DNA of 64,000 bases from UTCFX2 sp002050125 (GTDB lineage Bacteria; Chloroflexota; Anaerolineae; Anaerolineales; UBA4823), in NCBI GenBank assembly GCA_027494035.1, contig JAOSJQ010000001.1:3038001-3102000 (forward strand), given 5' to 3'. Below, piece by piece: positions 16,806 to 25,325 of the stretch. The position numbers and the translations under genes were made by a program. The notes below the pieces were generated by a model that saw only the letters and a program-made list of their open reading frames with translations, ran no database searches and was not told the origin of the DNA. Each line of letters opens with the position of its first letter. The stretch's first letter is position 1.

Positions 16806-17609
16806 ATGAAGCGTTATTTTTTCAAACCGGGGACTAAGATTAACCTGGCTGATTGGGACCCGAACGAGACCGCCGAATTCGACGGCGGTAAGAACGCCAG
16901 CAAGAACGCGTTGGAAAAATTAAACCAGGAGCTCGAGCCGCTGCAAGAGCTGCTCTACGCCGAGCACAAACACAAAGTGTTGGTGATCCTGCAAGGGATG
17001 GACACCTCCGGTAAGGACGGGGTGATTCGCCACGTATTTGAGGGCGTGAACCCGCAGGGGGTCAGGGTGGCGAGCTTCAAAGTGCCTACGCCGATCGAGC
17101 TCGCGCACGATTATTTATGGCGCGTCCACCAGCAAACGCCTGGAAATGGCGAAATGGTGATCTTCAACCGCAGTCATTACGAAGACGTTCTGGTAGTGCG
17201 GGTGCATGAGTTGGTCCCGAAGTCCGTTTGGCAGAAACGATACCGCCAGATCAACGAGTTCGAGCGAATCCTGGCTGACGAAGGCACGTTGATCCTGAAG
17301 TTTTACCTGCACATCGATTTGGATGAACAGAAACGGCGGCTGCAAGCCCGGCTGGACGACTCACAAAAACAGTGGAAGTTCAGCGTTGGAGATCTCAAGG
17401 AGCGTCAGTTTTGGCCTCAATATACGCGGGCTTACGAGGAAGCCCTGACCCGCACCAACACGAGTTGGGCGCCCTGGGTGATCGTGCCGGCAAACCGCAA
17501 GTGGTACCGCAACCTGGTGATCGGCACGATCCTGGTGAAAGCGCTGCAATCCTTGAAGATGAAGCTGCCCGCATTTGACGGAGACCCAAAAGAAATCACG
17601 ATCGAATAG
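16806..17609 (+). CDS. ppk2: Polyphosphate kinase 2 family protein
   Basis: Nucleotide phosphotransferase that uses inorganic polyphosphate; 267 residues, a single PPK2 domain. The P-loop is GMDTSGKDGVIRHVFEGVNP (about residues 63-82), followed by FNRSHYEDVLVVRVHELVP and the lid-region FYLHIDLDEQKRRLQARLDD. The C-terminal WAPWVIVPANRKWYRNL is typical of the family. Whether it acts on AMP, ADP or GDP cannot be told from sequence alone. GGGAGG lies 6 bases before the ATG. It is transcribed alone, divergently from fdhD, with a terminator 21 bases after the stop. Confidence 0.95.
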   Translation: MKRYFFKPGTKINLADWDPNETAEFDGGKNASKNALEKLNQELEPLQELLYAEHKHKVLVILQGMDTSGKDGVIRHVFEGVNPQGVRVASFKVPTPIELAHDYLWRVHQQTPGNGEMVIFNRSHYEDVLVVRVHELVPKSVWQKRYRQINEFERILADEGTLILKFYLHIDLDEQKRRLQARLDDSQKQWKFSVGDLKERQFWPQYTRAYEEALTRTNTSWAPWVIVPANRKWYRNLVIGTILVKALQSLKMKLPAFDGDPKEITIE

Positions 17610-17632
17610 TCCGTGCATTCCCGCAAGCATAA

Positions 17633-17667
17633 AAAAGCCGCCCGGCGAAGCGCGCTGGACGGCTTTT
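17633..17667. terminator. Bidirectional terminator between ppk2 and the lipoprotein gene
   Basis: Arms AAAAGCCG / CGGCTTTT (17633-17640, 17660-17667) with GC-rich inner pairing. It serves the convergent genes ending at 17609 and 17692. Confidence 0.75.
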
Positions 17668-17691
17668 GGTTTCAGGGATGCGCACCCAGAC

Positions 17692-18999
17692 TCAGCGGAT
17701 GACCCACCCGGCGATTTCGTCCACCGCGACCGAGAAGTTCGCGGCGGATTCGGCGCGGATCGCCAACCCATACAAACCGCCCGAATATGTCCCGTCGGTG
17801 AACGAATAGAGCAGGGTGTTGTTGGCGTAAAACTGGAACTCCGCGCCCACGGCTGAGATACCCATCACATTGGTCTGGTTGGCGCCGGGGTGGATGGCGG
17901 GATTGGTGGTCCAGTTTTGGATGTTGTTGAAATTTCCGTTGTCCATGCGGTAGACGCGATATTTTCCATCGCAGGAGAAGCTGAACACATAGCCCGAATT
18001 GATATTTCCATCTGGCTTGGAGGGCGCTCGCACGAGCATCCCGTAGCCGTCTTTTCCGTTACAGATGCTGCCTGGCATGAAGATCGTCTGCAGATAGAAG
18101 TTATCCAGGAAGGAAGCCTGAGCAACCCGCCACTGGTCGCCGGTCGGTTTGAGCGCCGTGATCACCAGCTTCCCGTCTGCGATGTTGTAATTCATGCCCG
18201 AGTCGGTGCCCAGGAAGAACGGACTGCGATCCGAGCCAAAGCCCACGGTCCAAGAAGGGTCGCCGAGGTTCTGCGGGCGGCTGACCGATGGCGAACCGGC
18301 GGTCGGGTTGACGGTGGGGTTGGCGCCCTGAACGACCTGGATTTTGACCCAAAAAGGCGTTTTGGCGTCGCTGCCCAGCCCGAACTCGACGCCGTCGGTC
18401 GAGCGCAGCATCCAATCGCCCTGGAAGACGCCGGGGTTGGCGGGCGCTGTTTGGGGCAGAAAGATCTGCAGGGTATTTCCGGGCGGCACGGTCTGACCGA
18501 TGGGAACCGGGCTGGTACCGGACATCCGCTCGCCCCCGATGGAGACCAGCGAATAGGCGGGGTTCCAAACGCAGGTGCCGACGTTGCGCAGCGTCCAGGT
18601 CTTGATAAATTCCTGGTTGGGACCGAAGATCGAGAGATCCGGCACGGTTTCCTCTACCAGTTTTGCCAGATTAACGCAGCCGGGCAGGCTGGTCGCCGGC
18701 GGGGTGACGATCGTCGCTGCCTCGGTAGGGGCGGGGGTTGGCTGAACCTCGCTGGGCGGGACGGGGGTTGCTTCCGCGGTCGGGATTGCGGTGGCAGGCG
18801 GAACCTCCGTGGGCGCCGGCTGGGCGGTGGCGGTCAAGAATAGGTTGACCGCCATGGCGGTTTTGGTCTGGGCGACGATGGTATCCAGGTCGGGTCCGGC
18901 GGGTTTGCCGGGCAGGTTGCACGCAGAAAGGAGGATTGCGGCGAGAAGCAGGGTCGCAAGCGCTGACGCAAGCGGTTTGGGATTTATATGGGGTCTCAT
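17692..18999 (-). CDS. Lipoprotein with NBR1-like Ig domain and C-terminal concanavalin-like domain
   Basis: Predicted lipoprotein of 435 residues. The signal peptide ends in AAILLSAC; a Thr/Pro-rich stalk follows. The NBR1-like Ig domain lies at about residues 105-220: FIKTWTLRNVGTCVW, VPPGNTLQIFLPQTAP, GDWMLRSTDGVEFGLG. The last 190 residues look like a lectin/laminin-G-type beta sandwich (GYGMLVRAPSK, GYVFSFSCDGKYRVYRM, LLYSFTDGTYSGGLYGLAIRAE), a fold often used to bind sugars. The ATG at 18999 has GGAGA 5 bases upstream; an ATG four codons earlier has none. It is the fifth NBR1-type lipoprotein of the window, 7.6 kb from the tandem four. Confidence 0.83.
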   Translation of the reverse strand: MRPHINPKPLASALATLLLAAILLSACNLPGKPAGPDLDTIVAQTKTAMAVNLFLTATAQPAPTEVPPATAIPTAEATPVPPSEVQPTPAPTEAATIVTPPATSLPGCVNLAKLVEETVPDLSIFGPNQEFIKTWTLRNVGTCVWNPAYSLVSIGGERMSGTSPVPIGQTVPPGNTLQIFLPQTAPANPGVFQGDWMLRSTDGVEFGLGSDAKTPFWVKIQVVQGANPTVNPTAGSPSVSRPQNLGDPSWTVGFGSDRSPFFLGTDSGMNYNIADGKLVITALKPTGDQWRVAQASFLDNFYLQTIFMPGSICNGKDGYGMLVRAPSKPDGNINSGYVFSFSCDGKYRVYRMDNGNFNNIQNWTTNPAIHPGANQTNVMGISAVGAEFQFYANNTLLYSFTDGTYSGGLYGLAIRAESAANFSVAVDEIAGWVIR

Positions 19000-19056
19000 C
19001 AGTCTCTCCATTTTTTCTTGCTTTATTTATTGCAACGAGACAGCTCGAACAGCCGA

Positions 19057-19113
19057 AATGCAGCGCATTGAAATAGGCGCACTTTAGTGCAGCGCACTTC
19101 GATGCGGCGCATT
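19057..19113. repeat. Cluster of three near-palindromic 13-mers upstream of the lipoprotein gene
   Basis: Three related sites, AATGCAGCGCATT (19057-19069), AGTGCAGCGCACT (19086-19098) and GATGCGGCGCATT (19101-19113), share TGCRGCGCA. A perfect GCACTTTAGTGC hairpin (19079-19090) overlaps the second. They lie 58-114 bases upstream of the 17692-18999 start and may be binding sites for a regulator. Confidence 0.5.
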
Positions 19114-19167
19114 TTGTTGAGGGTAAGACGCCGAACGAGCTTGCCGGGTTCCGCGCTCGACGGCGGC

Positions 19168-20040
19168 TTAACGCCTGGCGCCGCTGGCATCCAGGTAACG
19201 ATCGACCGCAGCGCGGACGGAAATTTGACCATGCAGCGCCAGATCCTGATACTGCACCGCCCAGTTATACAGGTGCGAACGGGCTTCCAGCAGTTCTTTT
19301 AGAACCAGATCGACCAACGGACCGCCCTGATCGAGATATCCGGTGGTGTAAAAATCCTGGATTGCCTGCGGATAATCGTATTCGAGGCGGACGATTTCGG
19401 CGCGCCACTGGCTCGCCTGCCAGGTGAGCCGGGCATAACAAAGCCGCCGGTCGTGGTCAAAGGGCAAGCCGACCGAACCGGCGTTCACCACCAGCGCCTG
19501 GTCGAGCTGGCGGACCAAGGCGCGATGGGTGTGACCGACCACAAAACCGGCGAGGCGCTCCGCGCCAGCGTTCGGTCTGCCGTTCAGTCCAATTTTTGCC
19601 CGGAGCTGCGCTTTGCTCGTTTCGGGGTAGATCCCGTCGCGCCGCCCCAAGAGCGAACCATGCGTGAAACAAACCTGACCGCCGCCTGGATCGGTCAGCC
19701 ATTGCGCCGCGGGCATGTCCGTCAGGGGGCGGACTTTCTTATCGAGCTGGCAATAGGTCCAATAAGAGGCTTGATGAACCTGGCGCGCCGCGCTGGATCG
19801 AGGCGCGTCGGGACCGGCGTGCAGGATGACGTAATCTTCGTGATTGCCCCGCACCAGCAGCCAGCCTGAATGCGCGACTTTGTCCAGCACGAACTCCAGG
19901 CACTCTGCCGGTCTGGGTCCACGATTGACCAGGTCGCCGTTGACGATGACGTGATCCGGCTTCCATTCATCCAGGTCAGCCGCGGCAGCCAGCAAAGCCG
20001 GCAGGTTGGCATGGACATCGGCAAGCACAGCAACTTTCAT
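19168..20040 (-). CDS. Metallophosphoesterase (YfcE-like)
   Basis: Calcineurin-like phosphoesterase of 290 residues with the full set of metal-binding motifs: DVHANLPALL at the N-terminus, GDLVNRGPRP, RGNHEDY and, later, GHTHRA. The C-terminal 60 residues (YDYPQAIQDFYTTGYLDQGG) occur in the protein-phosphatase-like branch of the family. The substrate cannot be assigned. There is no signal peptide. The start lies 7 bases after the stop of the MFS transporter gene, so the two are probably co-transcribed. Confidence 0.9.
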   Translation of the reverse strand: MKVAVLADVHANLPALLAAAADLDEWKPDHVIVNGDLVNRGPRPAECLEFVLDKVAHSGWLLVRGNHEDYVILHAGPDAPRSSAARQVHQASYWTYCQLDKKVRPLTDMPAAQWLTDPGGGQVCFTHGSLLGRRDGIYPETSKAQLRAKIGLNGRPNAGAERLAGFVVGHTHRALVRQLDQALVVNAGSVGLPFDHDRRLCYARLTWQASQWRAEIVRLEYDYPQAIQDFYTTGYLDQGGPLVDLVLKELLEARSHLYNWAVQYQDLALHGQISVRAAVDRYLDASGARR

Positions 20041-20047
20041 TTCGGGT

Positions 20048-21319
20048 TTATTCTACCTGGACCTGGATACAATCCGTGGGGACTTTGGCGAGGCGGGCGG
20101 TTTGATAGCGCGCCAGCAGCGTAAATGCCAATACGCTCAACGCGCCGATCACTGCGCCGCCGATCCAAATCGCCGAGGGTCCGTACGTGTCGCTGAGGAA
20201 GCCGCCTAACACCGGCGCGATCCCCATTGCCATCCCCCAGGTGAGGGCGTAGAGGCTCATGTAACGCCCGCGCTTATCGACGGGCGCATGGTTGGCTACA
20301 TAGGCGCTCGAGGTGGGTACGATGATCAACTCGCCAATGGTCATTATAATCATGCAGACGAGGAAGCCTAGAAAGCTGTGCATGAAGGCGACTGCGCCAA
20401 CTGCGACGGTATAAAATATGGATCCGAAAGCCACGACCGGTAAATCGGGGAAACGCTTGGTGATGCGGGTTATCAGAAGCTGCAATGTTACGACCATCAC
20501 CGCGTTGGTGGTGGGGATGAAGCCGTACAACTGCATCGGAACGTTGTGAGTTTCGGTGGCGTAAACCGGCAGCAAGACCCAAATCAACGTGGCGCACATC
20601 GTCACCAGCGTGAAGGAGAAAATAAATCCCATATAAGGTTTGTCTTTGAGGATTTCCAGGTATCCGCCGAACTTCTCTTTGGGCGGCTTTTCGATCAGGG
20701 CTGCGTCTTGGGCGAGCCGCGTCGCGCGCGCGGGCAGCGTCTCCCGCGCAAACCGCGTCAACAGCAGGCTGAATGTGATCATTCCACCGGCGGCGAAATA
20801 GAAGGCGAGCGTGTACGACGAGGCGGCGATGAAACCGCCAATCGCCGGACCGATTGCGACGCCCAGGTTGTTGCTCAGGCGCAGCAATGCATAAGCGTCG
20901 ATGCGGTCTTCTTTAGGTACGAGATCCGCCATCATTGCGTCGGCGCCGACACGATAGAGCGGGTTGGCGGCGCCGTTCAGCGCAAGCAGCACGGCAAACT
21001 CGGCGAAGGTGGTGGCGTAGCCGAGCGCCAGGTAGCCCAGCCCATTGGCGACCAGGCTGAACACCATGATCCACTTGCGCCCGAAACGATCGATGAGCGG
21101 ACCGCCGATGAATGAGGCGATCAGCCCCATCAGGGCGTTCAGGCTCAGCAGGCTGGCGATCGAGGTCAGGGGAGCGTCCAGGCGTTTGCTGGCGTAAATC
21201 AGCAGGAAGGGCCAGATCATGCTGGTGCCGACCGTGCTGATCAGCATCCCGACGAACATCAGCCAGAATTGAGGGGGGTATTTACGGTATTTCGCAGCAA
21301 GAGTAGAGATCACGATCAC
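20048..21319 (-). CDS. Major facilitator superfamily transporter
   Basis: Integral membrane protein of 423 residues with about 12 hydrophobic segments. The MFS motif between helices 2 and 3 is present (GGPLIDRFGRKWIMV), and RVGADAMMADLVPKEDR and NLGVAIGPAIGGF match drug/sugar efflux-type MFS proteins. The central loop (residues about 195-220) is charged. The start is a GTG at 21319; a second GTG two codons later is also possible, and the ribosome binding site is weak. Substrate unknown. Confidence 0.9.
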   Translation of the reverse strand: MIVISTLAAKYRKYPPQFWLMFVGMLISTVGTSMIWPFLLIYASKRLDAPLTSIASLLSLNALMGLIASFIGGPLIDRFGRKWIMVFSLVANGLGYLALGYATTFAEFAVLLALNGAANPLYRVGADAMMADLVPKEDRIDAYALLRLSNNLGVAIGPAIGGFIAASSYTLAFYFAAGGMITFSLLLTRFARETLPARATRLAQDAALIEKPPKEKFGGYLEILKDKPYMGFIFSFTLVTMCATLIWVLLPVYATETHNVPMQLYGFIPTTNAVMVVTLQLLITRITKRFPDLPVVAFGSIFYTVAVGAVAFMHSFLGFLVCMIIMTIGELIIVPTSSAYVANHAPVDKRGRYMSLYALTWGMAMGIAPVLGGFLSDTYGPSAIWIGGAVIGALSVLAFTLLARYQTARLAKVPTDCIQVQVE

Positions 21320-21354
21320 AGTCCAACGGACAGTCCAGCGGACAGCTCAACGGC
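21319..21354. repeat. Three tandem 12-base repeats at the MFS gene start
   Basis: CAGTCCAACGGA, CAGTCCAGCGGA and CAGCTCAACGGC follow one another directly upstream of the GTG start of the transporter gene. The first two contain GTCC...GGAC dyads. Confidence 0.5.
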
Positions 21355-21378
21355 GCCGTCAGCGACGACGCCGTTGAG
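21346..21378. terminator. Stem-loop between the ABC exporter and MFS genes
   Basis: Ten-base arms CTCAACGGCG / CGCCGTTGAG with a 13-base loop, 40 bases after the stop of the 21418-23238 gene. No T run follows on either strand, so termination is less certain than elsewhere. Confidence 0.45.
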
Positions 21379-21417
21379 AAATTATACACGATGATCTTTC
21401 TTTAGCCTGAGTCGACG

Positions 21418-23238
21418 CTAGAGCGGCGCCAAACCGTCGAGGCGGAACAGATCGTATTCCTGGGCGAGTTCTCTGCGGAACTGGCGCGTGTAAAGGTTGA
21501 AGTACGGACCGCGCTGGCGCAGCAGCTCGTTGTGGGCGCCCATTTCAGCAATGCGCCCGTTTTCGATATAGATAATGCGGTCTGCCCGGCGGATCGTGGA
21601 CAGCCGGTGGGCGATGATAAAACTGGTGCGCCCCTGCATGAGGTTCTCCATCCCTTTTTGGATCAACGCTTCGGTCAGGGTATCGACGGAACTGGTGGCT
21701 TCGTCCATGATGAAGATTTGCGGTCGGGCAAGCACAGCCCGCGCCAGGCTGATGAGCTGCTTTTGCCCGGTCGAGAGCAGGTTGCCGCTTTCGCCCACGT
21801 CTTGGAGGTAGCCGTCGTCCAGGCGGGCGATGAACTCGTGCGCGCCAGCCAGGCGGGCGGCTTCTTCAACTTCCTGATCGGTAGCGTCCAGCCGACCGTA
21901 GCGGATGTTTTCGCGCACCGACCCCGAGAACAAGTGGGGCGTTTGAAGCACGATCCCGATGCGCGATTGGATGGAATGCTGAGTTAAATGCGTATAGTCA
22001 ACACCATCGATTAGTATCCGACCCTTTTTGGGCTCATAGAAACGGCAGATCAGGTTCACGATGGTGGTCTTGCCCCCGCCGGTGGGACCGACCAAGGCGA
22101 TCGTCTCGCCATGCCGCACCTGCAGGTTGAAGTCGGTCAACACCGGTTTTTCGGGTTCGTAGTAGAAATCGACGTGGTTGAAAACGATGTCGCCGCGCAA
22201 GTCGCCCGGGTCGAAGGAGTCGGGTCGGTCTTGCAATTCAGGCACCGCGTCGATCAGCGAGAACATCCGCTCGGCGGAGGCGATTGACTGCTGCATTTCG
22301 GCATAAACGCGGGCGAGGTCCTGGATCGGCCACGTCATAAACAGAATGTATGAGACGAACGCCTGGATGCCGCCGATGGTCATGCCGCCTACCTCGACGC
22401 TCAGCCCGCCATACCAGGCGACCGCGCCCAGCGCAAACGCGCCGATGATCTGGACGGTGGGGAGGAACAGGGCGGACAACCAGGCGGCGCGGTAACTGGC
22501 GCGGTACATCTCGGACGTCAGCGCGTGAAACTCTTGGATATTCTCGTTTTCGCGCCCAAGCGCTTTGACCACGCGGACGCCAGTGATGTTCTCGTTGTAG
22601 GCGCCGGTGATCTTCGAGTTCGTTTTTCTGGCGCGGCGGAATTCGACCAGGATCTTTTTCCGAAACTGGATCGCGACCCAGGAGATAAAGGGCAGAATCG
22701 CGAGGACGAACAGCCCCAGCCGCCAGTTGATCTTGAGCATGAAAAACGCGGAGGTGAAGATGTTTGCTGTAGCCCAGCACACGTCCACCAGCCCCCAGGT
22801 AACCAGATCCGACACGCGTTCGGTGTCCGAGGTGACCCGCGACATGATCCAACCCACGGGCGTGTGGCTGTAATACGAGAGCGACAGATCCTGTAAGTTG
22901 TTCACCAGCTTCTTGCGCAGGTCGTAACGCACACGTTCGCCCAGGACGCTGGCTAAAAAGACAAATCCCAAAACCGTCACACCCTGAACCAGGACCAGCA
23001 AAGCGTATTTAATGACGATCTCGATCAGGACCTGTTTGTTGTTCGCCATGATGCCTAGATCGACGATCTGTTTGCCCAGGTAGGTTAAATACCCATCCAA
23101 TACCGAGGTGATGACGATCGCGGCGACGAACCCGACGACCCAAATCCAGTGCTGCCGGGTCTGCGCCAGAATGCGCAGCACGGTCTTGCCGTTAAATTGG
23201 GTGGTAAATTCTTCTTCTTCATAAAACTGAGCGGTCAT
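21418..23238 (-). CDS. ABC exporter half-transporter, second subunit of a heterodimer
   Basis: Fused six-helix membrane domain (about residues 25-330) and ATPase domain, 606 residues. Walker A is VGPTGGGKTT, Walker B is IFIMDEATSSVD with the catalytic Glu, and the H-loop is IIAHRLST. The signature is LLSTGQKQL instead of LSGGQ. Combined with the partner encoded 41 bases upstream, this gives one complete and one degenerate nucleotide site, the pattern of heterodimeric multidrug exporters such as BmrCD and TM287/288. The substrate is unknown. See the leader at 25153-25355 for likely regulation of the pair. Confidence 0.95.
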   Translation of the reverse strand: MTAQFYEEEEFTTQFNGKTVLRILAQTRQHWIWVVGFVAAIVITSVLDGYLTYLGKQIVDLGIMANNKQVLIEIVIKYALLVLVQGVTVLGFVFLASVLGERVRYDLRKKLVNNLQDLSLSYYSHTPVGWIMSRVTSDTERVSDLVTWGLVDVCWATANIFTSAFFMLKINWRLGLFVLAILPFISWVAIQFRKKILVEFRRARKTNSKITGAYNENITGVRVVKALGRENENIQEFHALTSEMYRASYRAAWLSALFLPTVQIIGAFALGAVAWYGGLSVEVGGMTIGGIQAFVSYILFMTWPIQDLARVYAEMQQSIASAERMFSLIDAVPELQDRPDSFDPGDLRGDIVFNHVDFYYEPEKPVLTDFNLQVRHGETIALVGPTGGGKTTIVNLICRFYEPKKGRILIDGVDYTHLTQHSIQSRIGIVLQTPHLFSGSVRENIRYGRLDATDQEVEEAARLAGAHEFIARLDDGYLQDVGESGNLLSTGQKQLISLARAVLARPQIFIMDEATSSVDTLTEALIQKGMENLMQGRTSFIIAHRLSTIRRADRIIYIENGRIAEMGAHNELLRQRGPYFNLYTRQFRRELAQEYDLFRLDGLAPL

Positions 23239-23279
23239 TCGAATGCTCCTGTTTGCGCTTAGTCCAAGCTCGCCGGACG

Positions 23280-25124
23280 CTAATCCAGGCTTGCGGACAG
23301 CATCGGTTCTTCACTCACCGGATCTTCACTCATTGCGATTTCCTGTTTCAACTCGCCTTCGATCCGCATCTGGATATCAAAAATCTGGCGGTAAATGCCT
23401 TCCTCTTCGAGAAGCTGGCTGTGGGTGCCTTGCTGCACGATCCGCCCTTTATCCATAACCAGGATCTGGTCGGCGTTCATCACGCTTTGGATGCGATGGG
23501 CGATGATGAAGGTCGTACGCCCGAGCATCAGGTTTTCGAGCGCGGTGCGGATTTCGGACTCGGTTTCGAAATCGACCGATGAAGTCGAATCGTCCAGGAT
23601 CAGGATGCGGGGCTGCCTCGTAATCGTCCGGGCAATGGTGATCCGCTGCATTTGACCGCCCGAAAGCGTAACGCCTCGTTCGCCAACCAGCGTATCGTAC
23701 CCCTCGGGAAATGCGAGGATGCCTTCGTGGATTGCGGCGGCTCTGGCAGCGGCTTCGATCTCGTTTTGATCGACTTTTTCGCCGACGCCGTAGAGCAGAT
23801 TTTCGCGGATCGTCCGCGAAAATAGAAAAGGCTCTTGCTCGACCACGCCGACCTGGCTGCGCAGGAACTTGCGCGAATAGCGGGTCAATTCAACGCCATC
23901 GAGCTTGATGGAGCCGCGCGTATATTCATAGAAGCGCGGCAGCAGGTTGACCAGGGTGGTTTTGCCGGAGCCGGTCGAGCCCAGCAGCGCGATGGTCTGC
24001 CCCGGTTTGGCGGCGAAACTGATGTCGATCAGCGCCGAGGTCTCGTCATCGTCGTATTCAAAACAAACGCCGTCGAATACCAGCTCGCCGCGGAGCGGTT
24101 GCTGGGGCTGGTAATCGCCTTGATCCAGGGGTTCGCGCTGTTCTTGGATGATGGTCAGAACCCGCGAGAACGAAACCAATCCGGTCGAGGTCTGTACAAT
24201 CAGCCGACCCAGGTTGCGCAGCGGCCAGATCAACCAGGCGACCAAGCCGGCGTATGCCACATAAGTGCCAACCGTGATCGTCCCGTTGATCGCCATGACC
24301 GCGGCGATAGCCAGCCCGATCAGCATTTGAACCCCGCAGATGATGTCGGAGGCGGGCCAAAACAGCGCATGCATAGACGCCAGGCGCCGTCCCAGCAGGA
24401 ATTTCTGCCAGTTTTCACGGTCGAACTTGGTTCGCTCATAATCCTGACGGGCAAAGGCTTTCACCACCCGAACGCCGCTGAGGTTTTCTTGCAGGGTGGT
24501 GGTCAAAACGGATTCTTGTTCCTGGTAGGCTTCGTATGCCTTAGTAACCTTGCGGAAGAAGAATATCGAAGTGGAGAGAATAAAAGGCACCGCGATGATC
24601 GAAATCAGCGCCAGGAAGGCGTTCAAATATAGAACCGCCACAAAATTGACGGTGAACAAGAAAATGATCCGCCCGACGCCGATTGCCTGCTCAGAGAAGA
24701 AGCGCCGCAGCGCATCGACATCGGAGGTGGCGCGTTCGATCAGATCGCCGGTTTTTGCCTGGCTGTGATAGGCAAGGGTGAGGCGTTGGATGTGGTCGTA
24801 CAGGAAGTCCCTTACTTTTTGGGTGATACCTTCCGCGGTGAAAGCCGCCAGCCTTCCGCTGGTGTACGTGCAGGCGCCTTCAAGAGTAGCCAGGGCGATA
24901 AATCCCAAGGCGACCCAGGGCAGCACCTGGCGTGCGGTATCGCTGCCGATGACGTGGTCGGCAAAGTAACGCAGCAGCAGAAATGTGGAAGTCTTGAAGA
25001 TGGCTGATAAACCTAAACTGAGGTTGGCTACCACGTAGGTCAAGTGGAACCCATCCATCAACTTCCAGATGCCGAGCAGCTTGTTTTTTACAATGATCTT
25101 GCTGAGATCGTCAGGGTAGTACAT
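23280..25124 (-). CDS. ABC exporter half-transporter, first subunit of a heterodimer
   Basis: Fused membrane and ATPase half-transporter of 614 residues. Six hydrophobic segments lie at about residues 30-310. Walker A is LGSTGSGKTT, the signature is a perfect LSGGQMQR, and the H-loop is IIAHRIQS. Walker B ends ILILDDSTSSVD, with Asp in place of the catalytic Glu, so the composite site using this Walker B should be weak or inactive. AAGGAAA lies upstream of the ATG. The start is only 29 bases beyond an intrinsic terminator that follows a short leader ORF, a layout typical of attenuation control. Confidence 0.95.
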   Translation of the reverse strand: MYYPDDLSKIIVKNKLLGIWKLMDGFHLTYVVANLSLGLSAIFKTSTFLLLRYFADHVIGSDTARQVLPWVALGFIALATLEGACTYTSGRLAAFTAEGITQKVRDFLYDHIQRLTLAYHSQAKTGDLIERATSDVDALRRFFSEQAIGVGRIIFLFTVNFVAVLYLNAFLALISIIAVPFILSTSIFFFRKVTKAYEAYQEQESVLTTTLQENLSGVRVVKAFARQDYERTKFDRENWQKFLLGRRLASMHALFWPASDIICGVQMLIGLAIAAVMAINGTITVGTYVAYAGLVAWLIWPLRNLGRLIVQTSTGLVSFSRVLTIIQEQREPLDQGDYQPQQPLRGELVFDGVCFEYDDDETSALIDISFAAKPGQTIALLGSTGSGKTTLVNLLPRFYEYTRGSIKLDGVELTRYSRKFLRSQVGVVEQEPFLFSRTIRENLLYGVGEKVDQNEIEAAARAAAIHEGILAFPEGYDTLVGERGVTLSGGQMQRITIARTITRQPRILILDDSTSSVDFETESEIRTALENLMLGRTTFIIAHRIQSVMNADQILVMDKGRIVQQGTHSQLLEEEGIYRQIFDIQMRIEGELKQEIAMSEDPVSEEPMLSASLD

Positions 25125-25152
25125 AATGTAGATTTCCTTGAAAGATTTTCGA

Positions 25153-25187
25153 ACAAAAAACCACGGGTTATTTTAGCACCCGTGGTT
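25153..25187 (-). terminator. Intrinsic terminator between the leader ORF and the ABC exporter genes
   Basis: On the minus strand AACCACGGGT (25187-25178), a 9-base loop, ACCCGTGGTT (25168-25159), then a T run reaching 25155. It lies 25 bases after the leader ORF stop and about 30 bases before the ABC gene start, so it would stop transcripts before the exporter unless prevented. Confidence 0.85.
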
Positions 25188-25212
25188 GGAGTAACACAAA
25201 GAAAAACTATTC

Positions 25213-25290
25213 TCAGCCGGCAGGCGCGCTACGACAAGGCAAATTGTAATCACCTTTGCGAACTTGATTGATTTCGACGATCATGCTCAA
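25213..25290 (-). CDS. Short leader peptide ORF (25 codons) upstream of the ABC exporter
   Basis: Tiny ORF with the best ribosome binding site of the neighbourhood: AAGGAGG (25298-25304) is 7 bases from a TTG start at 25290; an ATG at 25284 in the same frame is an alternative. The product from the ATG has 23 residues, begins MIVEINQVRK, continues GDYN and ends LPCRSAPAG. It has no signal peptide or membrane segment. It has its own promoter (25326-25355) and is followed by an intrinsic terminator. I do not recognise the peptide. The arrangement resembles bmrB, the leader ORF that controls the heterodimeric BmrCD exporter of Bacillus by ribosome-mediated attenuation. A secreted signalling peptide is a less likely alternative. 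Confidence 0.6.
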   Translation of the reverse strand: MSMIVEINQVRKGDYNLPCRSAPAG

Positions 25291-25299
25291 GCGCCTGCC
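25219..25299 (-). repeat. Nine-base inverted repeat linking the ribosome binding site and the end of the leader ORF
   Basis: On the minus strand GGCAGGCGC (25299-25291), which overlaps the ribosome binding site and start of the leader ORF, is the exact reverse complement of GCGCCTGCC (25227-25219), which encodes its C-terminal end. In RNA the pair could mask or free the ribosome binding site. Confidence 0.65.
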
Positions 25300-25325
25300 T
25301 CCTTTTCTGCAATAGTTCGATTTGC

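Noticed and set aside
25153..25187. Reading the hairpin simply as the terminator of the dynamin-like gene.
   Set aside because: It is 209 bases beyond that gene's stop, and a complete promoter, ribosome binding site and short ORF lie between, so it more likely belongs to the leader.
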